Positions 6,428 through 10,794 of a stretch of DNA of 10,794 nucleotides are shown in pieces. Under the pieces are notes generated by a model, which ran no database searches, was not told where the DNA came from, and saw only the letters and a program-made list of their open reading frames with translations. How positions within the stretch are numbered: the stretch's first letter is position 1; each line of letters starts with the position of its first letter. A program made the position numbers and the translations under genes. Source of the DNA: CAZADA01 sp964636945 (GTDB lineage: Bacteria; Pseudomonadota; Alphaproteobacteria; Caulobacterales; Maricaulaceae); contig CAZWVH010000083.1 of the NCBI GenBank assembly GCA_964636945.1, forward strand, positions 1 to 10,794, read 5' to 3'.

Positions 6428-6447
6428 CCCGCACGACACAATGCGGG
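6428..6447 (+). repeat. Hairpin in the leader of the TPR gene
   Basis: CCCGCA and TGCGGG form a perfect 6-base stem with an 8-base loop, 22 bases before the TPR start and just ahead of its ribosome site. A weak promoter candidate (TTCTGA 6393-6398, AATGAT 6416-6421, 17-base gap) would start the mRNA close to this hairpin, which could then form a 5' stem. A 7-base inverted pair, TTCTCAG 6346-6352 and CTGAGAA 6395-6401, also lies upstream. Confidence 0.4.
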
Positions 6448-6469
6448 GGTCGAAAAAGAGGACGGAGTT

Positions 6470-7810
6470 ATGCACACGGATAAGTATGGAAATGTGGTCC
6501 ACGGCGCCACGCCGCTGGGCGTCGAGAAACTGAACGCCGCCATGGACATGTTTGCTTTGTTTCGGGGCGACCCGCTCGCACTGGCCGATGAGGCGCTCAA
6601 GGCGGCGCCTAACCTCGTCATGGCGCACATTCTCAAAGCGTACGCCATGGCCGTGGCCACTGAACCGGAGGCGGACGCTGGCGCTCGCATCATTGTGGAA
6701 TCCATCAAGGGCAAGCCTGCCGGTGAACGCGAAGCCTCCCACATCAAAGCCTTGGAGCTTGTGCTGGACGGTGAGTGGAACAGTGCAGCATTGCACTTGG
6801 ATCAACACACCATGCGCCATCCGCGCGATCTGTTGGCGCTGCAGGTCGGCCATCTCATGGATTTCTTTCGGGGCAACGCCCGCAATCTGCGTGACCGGAT
6901 CGCGCGCGCGCTGCCGGCTTGGACGCCGGGCGAGCCGGGGCATAATATCCTGCTGGGGCTCTATGCCTTTGGCCTTGAGGAAACTGGCGACTACGCCAAG
7001 GCTGAGGACGCCGGACGCGCAGCCCTCGAGAGCGAGCCCTATGATGGCTGGGCCCACCATGCGGTCGCGCACGTGTTTGAAATGCAAGGCCGCACCGAAC
7101 AAGGCCTGGCGTGGATGGCCGATCGCGAGCCCTATTGGTCGGTGGAGGATAATTTCTTCCAAGTCCATAACTGGTGGCACAAGGCGCTGTTCCATTTGGA
7201 TTTGGGACAAAAGGACGAGGTGCTCGCCGTGTATGACCAGCGTGTGCGCGGTGATCGCAGCGAAGTGGTCATGGACCTGATCGACGCCTCCGCCCTGTTG
7301 TGGCGCGCCCAGATGTCAGGGATCGATGTGGGCGACCGCTGGAGCGACATTGCCACGGCGTGGGACAACCATGCCTACAGCCCGCTCTATCCATTTAACG
7401 ACTGGCACGCCGCCATGGCGTATTTGGGCGCCGGCCGCAACGCTGACGTCAGCCGGCAGGTCTCCAAATGGCGCAGTGACCATACGCCAAACACGGAAAC
7501 TGCACGGTGGGCGCACGCGACCGCCATCCCGCTGATTGAGGGCTTCGCCGCCTTCTGGACTGGCGACTATCGGCGCGCGGTGGAGATACTCCATCCCGTC
7601 CGGTTCATCGCCAATCAGTTTGGTGGCAGCCACGCCCAACGCGACATCATCGACTGGACGTTGATCGAGGCGGCCATTCGTGGAGGTTTGCGCGATGTTG
7701 CCCAAGCTCTGACCAATGAGCGGTTAGCGATCAAGCCGCATAGCGGGGTCAATCTGGGCTTTTCCAAGCGAACCCAGGCGCTCGCCTCAACCCCGATTGC
7801 GGCGGAATAG
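6470..7810 (+). CDS. StaR/TTC38-like tetratricopeptide repeat protein
   Basis: A 446-residue cytosolic protein of helical repeats related to TTC38 of animals and StaR of a glycopeptide-antibiotic cluster (StaR_like group). The biochemical role of this family is not established. Recognisable stretches are LLGLYAFGLEETGDYAKAE at 161-179, a TPR-like helix pair continuing to WAHHAVAHVFEMQGR at 194-208, WM and HNWWHKALFHLDLG at 233-246, and GGSHAQRD at 385-392, all close to family consensus. No signal peptide or membrane segment is seen. The start is well supported by GAGG at 6458-6461 and GGAG at 6464-6467. It is divergent from tetR. The 22 bases before the start follow a leader hairpin. It is not part of an antibiotic cluster here. 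Family confident, function unknown. Confidence 0.88.
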   Translation: MHTDKYGNVVHGATPLGVEKLNAAMDMFALFRGDPLALADEALKAAPNLVMAHILKAYAMAVATEPEADAGARIIVESIKGKPAGEREASHIKALELVLDGEWNSAALHLDQHTMRHPRDLLALQVGHLMDFFRGNARNLRDRIARALPAWTPGEPGHNILLGLYAFGLEETGDYAKAEDAGRAALESEPYDGWAHHAVAHVFEMQGRTEQGLAWMADREPYWSVEDNFFQVHNWWHKALFHLDLGQKDEVLAVYDQRVRGDRSEVVMDLIDASALLWRAQMSGIDVGDRWSDIATAWDNHAYSPLYPFNDWHAAMAYLGAGRNADVSRQVSKWRSDHTPNTETARWAHATAIPLIEGFAAFWTGDYRRAVEILHPVRFIANQFGGSHAQRDIIDWTLIEAAIRGGLRDVAQALTNERLAIKPHSGVNLGFSKRTQALASTPIAAE

Positions 7811-7844
7811 GCAGTCGCACGTCCTGATCACCCATCGCCGGGAA

Positions 7845-7860
7845 CGCAGCTCACCCTGCG
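7845..7860 (+). repeat. Small hairpin after the TPR gene
   Basis: CGCAG and CTGCG form a 5-base stem with a 6-base loop, 35 bases past the TPR stop and before the oxygenase fragment's stop. No T-run follows. It may help end the TPR transcript, but support is slight. Confidence 0.25.
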
Positions 7861-7879
7861 CGCTCGGTGGTGGGATCGA

Positions 7880-8170
7880 TCATGCGGCGCACTCCAAATA
7901 GGCGCGTTCTGCGGCATCGCCCTCGCTCAGCCAGCGTAACCGCGCACGCCTTTGGCTCCGGTCGATCACTGCCTTCTCCGTCGGACCGATTGCGGCGATG
8001 CGCGTGCGCTCTTGTTCGTCATGGGCGCGCGCGGCAGCCGCCAAGTCGTCAATCAGCCCAGCATGCGTCCATCCATCAAGAACGGACCAACCCTTTTTGG
8101 CGATATCGGACGTGAACGCGCACAGCCGGTTGTGCCCCGACAGAGACGCCAGACTCAAATTGCTGTGCAA
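7880..8170 (-). pseudogene. N-terminal fragment of a 2OG-Fe(II) oxygenase
   Basis: A 96-codon open frame from TTG 8170 to TGA 7880. Residues about 24-95 resemble the start of SM-20/prolyl-4-hydroxylase-like 2-oxoglutarate oxygenases: a KKGWSVLDGW opening helix-strand, a basic middle part ending IDRSQRRARLRWL, then EGDAAERAYLECA. In full relatives, which are about 200 residues or more, this is followed by the double-stranded beta-helix carrying the iron ligands HxD...H; all of that is missing here. No continuation was recognised in any minus-strand frame between 7811 and 7880. AGGA nine bases before the TTG is a possible ribosome site. It lies downstream of folP on the same strand. It could be a truncated pseudogene or, less likely, a small expressed protein. 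Recognition is from memory of the family and is moderate. Confidence 0.6.
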
Positions 8171-8225
8171 TCCAATTGTCCTACAATGGGAGCGACGGTT
8201 AGCGGCCCCGACGTACCGAATTTCG

Positions 8226-8239
8226 CAGTTCGCGAACTG
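8226..8239. repeat. Perfect 14-base palindrome CAGTTCGCGAACTG
   Basis: Uninterrupted palindrome in the 91-base gap between folP and the oxygenase fragment, 23 bases past the folP stop. It has the form of a protein-binding site for the fragment's promoter; as RNA it would be a stem with almost no loop. Function unassigned. Confidence 0.5.
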
Positions 8240-8261
8240 GTGGAAAGCGGATTGTGTGGCG

Positions 8262-9173
8262 CTACGAGTTTGCCGCGTCGATCAACGGGCTAACCCGTTC
8301 GCGCTGTGCAATCGCCGACCAGAGCGCCACGGCCTGGGCCGTTTCGCGCACATCGTGCACGCGGATCATCCGCGCCCCGGCCTGGGTCGCCCACAACGCC
8401 GCGGCCAACGATCCGCCCAGCCGGTCGTTCTCATCGCCAGCCGAAGCATCCACGGCGTGTATGAACCGTTTGCGCGAGGCGCCGAACACCAAAGGAAACC
8501 GCACAGTTTCGACCAAGTGTCGGAGGTTGCGGATCAAATCGAGATTGTGATCTAGGGTTTTGCCAAAGCCAACTCCAGGATCGACCCAGATCTTCGTTGG
8601 ATCCACGCCAGCGTCCCGCGCCGCCATGGCGCGGGCCAACAAAAACCCACCCACTTCGCCCACCACGTCATCATAGCGCGGGTCAGACTGCATGGTTTTA
8701 GGCGCGCCCAGCATGTGCATGAGGATCACCGGCACGCCCAGTTCAGCGGCAGTGGCAATACTGTCCGGCGCATGACGCAGAGCGGTCACGTCGTTCCAAA
8801 TGCTGGCGCCGGCATGGATCGCGGCGCGAGCGACATCCGGTTTCATGGTGTCTATCGCGATGGGAACATCGGATTGGCTGGCTAACGCCTCGATCACGGG
8901 CAACACCCGCGCCATTTCGTCGTCAGCGGTCACCGGATCAGAGCCCGGCCGCGTGGACTCTCCGCCCACATCGATGACATCGGCCCCTGCTGCGATGAGC
9001 GCCAGCGCATGTGCGCACGCCGCATCGGGCGCCAGAAATTGACCGCCATCGGAGAAACTGTCCGGCGTCACATTCACCACGCCCATGATCAACGGACGCT
9101 GTCCGTGTTCAGGCGCAACAAAGGGTCGACCGTTGGACGACAGCGTGGAGGAAGGACGTTCAGGCGCGTTCAT
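8262..9173 (-). CDS. folP: Dihydropteroate synthase
   Basis: FolP joins p-aminobenzoate to dihydropterin pyrophosphate, making dihydropteroate for folate synthesis; it is the sulfonamide target. The cytosolic TIM-barrel protein has 303 residues, slightly longer than E. coli FolP (282) because of an N-terminal extension of about 25 residues. Motifs in order: MGVVNVTPDSFSDGG at 30-44, DVGGESTRPG at 68-77, IDTMKP at 107-112, NDVTAL at 127-132, MHMLGAPKTMQ at 152-162 (usually MHMQG; the Leu is a small departure), DPGVGFGKT at 198-206, GASRKRF at 231-237, and RVHD at 271-274. ATG 9173 is used; GTG 9179 is an equal alternative, and neither has a clear Shine-Dalgarno site. It follows ftsH after 80 bases on the same strand, a common bacterial pair, though glmM does not follow here. 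Confidence 0.95.
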   Translation of the reverse strand: MNAPERPSSTLSSNGRPFVAPEHGQRPLIMGVVNVTPDSFSDGGQFLAPDAACAHALALIAAGADVIDVGGESTRPGSDPVTADDEMARVLPVIEALASQSDVPIAIDTMKPDVARAAIHAGASIWNDVTALRHAPDSIATAAELGVPVILMHMLGAPKTMQSDPRYDDVVGEVGGFLLARAMAARDAGVDPTKIWVDPGVGFGKTLDHNLDLIRNLRHLVETVRFPLVFGASRKRFIHAVDASAGDENDRLGGSLAAALWATQAGARMIRVHDVRETAQAVALWSAIAQRERVSPLIDAANS

Positions 9174-9195
9174 GGCCACGGTCTAGCAGTGCGGC

Positions 9196-9225
9196 GTCCG
9201 GCCGGAAAGGTATTCCGAACCGGAC
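9196..9225 (-). terminator. Stable hairpin between ftsH and folP
   Basis: The stem GTCCGG/CCGGAC (9196-9201 with 9220-9225) is stacked on CGGAA/TTCCG (9203-9207 with 9213-9217) with a small internal loop and a 5-base top loop. It lies between the ftsH stop and the folP start and has no T-run downstream. It may weaken read-through into folP or shield the ftsH mRNA end, rather than fully terminate. Confidence 0.4.
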
Positions 9226-9253
9226 CCGCGCGCTTAAGGAAAGACGGGATTGC

Positions 9254-10794
9254 CTAAGCGCCTTGTGGCTCAGGGTCGCCACCCCCGCCAAAGCCGGGCT
9301 TGTGACTGCCTTTGGACTTTGTGTCGGTCACCGGCACGGCCCCCGGGGCGGCCGTGGAGCCGCCTTCATCTTCGTCTGGGCGTTGCGGCGGTTTGCCGGC
9401 CAAGAGATCGCGGATCTCATCACCAGTCAGCGTTTCATATTCCAACAGACCTTGGGCAAGGGTTTCGTGATCTTTCGCCCTCTCGCTTAAGATCCGCTTG
9501 GCCTCCTGGTATCCCGTATCCACCAAGCGCTTGACCTCAGCATCGATGATCTGCGCGGTTTCCTCAGAAATGGTCTGAGAGCGGGTCACCGAATGTCCAA
9601 GAAACACTTCGTCTTGGTTCTCACCATAGGCCACCGTGCCCAACTTGTCCGAATAGCCCCAGCGCGTGACCATGGCCCGAGCCAATTTAGTGGCCTGGGT
9701 GATGTCGGACGAGGCGCCAGAGGTGATCTTGTCCTTGCCGAAGGTCAGTTCCTCGGCAACGCGTCCGCCCATCAAAATCGCCAAGCGTGACGTCATCTGG
9801 GTGTAGTCCATGGAGTACTGATCGCGTTCGGGCAATTGCATGACCATGCCGAGTGCGCGACCGCGCGGGATGATCGTCGCCTTATGCACCGGATCGGTGG
9901 ACGGCACATTCAGCGCCACAATGGCGTGGCCGGCTTCGTGATAGGCGGTGAGTTTCTTCTCGTCCTCAGTCATCACGTGGGAGCGGCGCTCAGGCCCCAT
10001 CATGACCTTGTCTTTGGCGTCCTCGAACTCCTGATTGCCCACGGTGCGTTTGCCGCGACGAGCGGCCAACAATGCGGCTTCATTCACCAGGTTGGCGAGA
10101 TCAGCGCCGGAAAAGCCCGGCGTGCCGCGTGCAATGTTCTTCAGCTTGACGTCGCCCGACAATGGCACTTTGCGTGCATGGACCTTGAGAATTTTCTCTC
10201 GACCCAGAATGTCTGGATTGGGCACGACCACCTGACGGTCGAATCGGCCCGGGCGTAGCAATGCCGGGTCCAGCACATCGGGACGGTTGGTGGCGGCGAT
10301 GAGGATGATGCCCTCATTGGTTTCAAAGCCATCCATCTCCACCAGCAATTGGTTCAAAGTCTGCTCGCGTTCGTCATTACCGCCGCCCAGACCGGCGCCG
10401 CGATGGCGTCCCACGGCGTCAATTTCATCGATAAAGATGATGCACGGCGCACTTTTCTTCGCTTGTTCGAACATGTCGCGCACGCGGCTCGCGCCCACGC
10501 CCACAAACATCTCCACAAAATCCGAACCGGAAATGGTGAAGAAAGGCACGTTTGCTTCGCCGGCCACGGCCCGGGCGATCAGAGTTTTACCCGTGCCTGG
10601 AGGGCCAACCAGCAACACACCCTTGGGAATTTTGCCACCAAGTTTCTGGAATTTCGCCGGATCACGGAGGAACTCCACCACTTCTTCGAGCTCTTCTTTG
10701 GCCTCATCCACACCAGCAACGTCGTCAAACGTCACCCGGCCCGATCGCTCAGTGAGCAGTTTGGCCTTGGATTTGCCAAATCCCATGGCGCCCC
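9254..10794 (-). CDS. ftsH: ATP-dependent zinc metalloprotease FtsH (5' partial)
   Basis: FtsH is the hexameric inner-membrane AAA+ protease that extracts and degrades membrane and short-lived cytosolic proteins. The window holds about 513 codons of it; the N-terminal two membrane segments and periplasmic domain, roughly 130 residues, lie beyond the right edge. The internal ATG at 10786 is not the true start. Counting from that Met: conserved TFDDVAGVDEAKEEL at 19-33, Walker A GPPGTGKT at 61-68, pore loop FVG at 94-96, Walker B IIFIDE at 116-121, second region of homology with NRPDVLDPALLRPGRFDRQ, zinc site HEAGH at 283-287, and the downstream ASSDITQATKLARAM carrying the third (Asp) zinc ligand. 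The last 40 residues are a poorly conserved Gly/Pro/Ser tail. All catalytic residues are intact. folP follows after a hairpin. Confidence 0.97.
   Translation of the reverse strand, partial: GAMGFGKSKAKLLTERSGRVTFDDVAGVDEAKEELEEVVEFLRDPAKFQKLGGKIPKGVLLVGPPGTGKTLIARAVAGEANVPFFTISGSDFVEMFVGVGASRVRDMFEQAKKSAPCIIFIDEIDAVGRHRGAGLGGGNDEREQTLNQLLVEMDGFETNEGIILIAATNRPDVLDPALLRPGRFDRQVVVPNPDILGREKILKVHARKVPLSGDVKLKNIARGTPGFSGADLANLVNEAALLAARRGKRTVGNQEFEDAKDKVMMGPERRSHVMTEDEKKLTAYHEAGHAIVALNVPSTDPVHKATIIPRGRALGMVMQLPERDQYSMDYTQMTSRLAILMGGRVAEELTFGKDKITSGASSDITQATKLARAMVTRWGYSDKLGTVAYGENQDEVFLGHSVTRSQTISEETAQIIDAEVKRLVDTGYQEAKRILSERAKDHETLAQGLLEYETLTGDEIRDLLAGKPPQRPDEDEGGSTAAPGAVPVTDTKSKGSHKPGFGGGGDPEPQGA

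Noticed and set aside
6380..7210. 276-codon minus-strand frame under the TPR gene
   Set aside because: No motifs, and the plus strand has a consistent StaR/TTC38-like protein with a good ribosome site.

Overview
The window is a GC-rich, densely coded stretch of bacterial chromosome. Protein styles (FtsH with a Gly-rich tail, StaR/TTC38-like TPR protein, DUF2191-type VapB) and the scarcity of strong T-tract terminators suggest an alphaproteobacterium, perhaps of the Caulobacterales/Maricaulales group. That placement is an inference from protein character, not a search. No rRNA, tRNA, CRISPR array, insertion sequence or phage gene was seen.

Layout, left to right. (1) About 270 bases without a clear gene, then a DMT/EamA permease (+). 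It ends tail to tail with a PhzF-family enzyme (-), and the two stop codons share one TTAA. (2) A minus-strand block follows: thiD (thiamin pyrimidine kinase), then a type II toxin-antitoxin locus, then phzF. The locus has an intact VapB-type antitoxin with a CATCAA inverted-repeat operator and a vapC PIN toxin that is internally deleted, frameshifted and shortened. phzF starts 19 bases after the toxin remnant. (3) A 359-base divergent intergenic region with several inverted repeats separates thiD from an ABC exporter half-transporter (+). (4) A TetR-family regulator (-) ends against the ABC gene at a hairpin. A 15-bp inverted repeat upstream of tetR is a good operator candidate, and a divergent StaR/TTC38-like TPR gene (+) lies on the other side. 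(5) On the minus strand at the right edge are ftsH (5' end outside the window), folP, and a 96-residue fragment of a 2-oxoglutarate/Fe(II) oxygenase that stops before its catalytic core.

How they fit together: ftsH-folP is a common housekeeping pair (membrane protease and folate synthesis), here separated by a stable hairpin. thiD serves thiamin synthesis. The EamA permease, PhzF enzyme, ABC exporter, TetR and TPR protein are accessory genes with no shared pathway visible. The clearest evolutionary signals are two decaying genes, vapC and the oxygenase stub, each next to an intact neighbour, plus several unassigned palindromes in the gaps. I did not find a convincing new multi-gene system. 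The most unusual items are the orphaned antitoxin with its operator intact and the TetR/StaR-like divergent pair.
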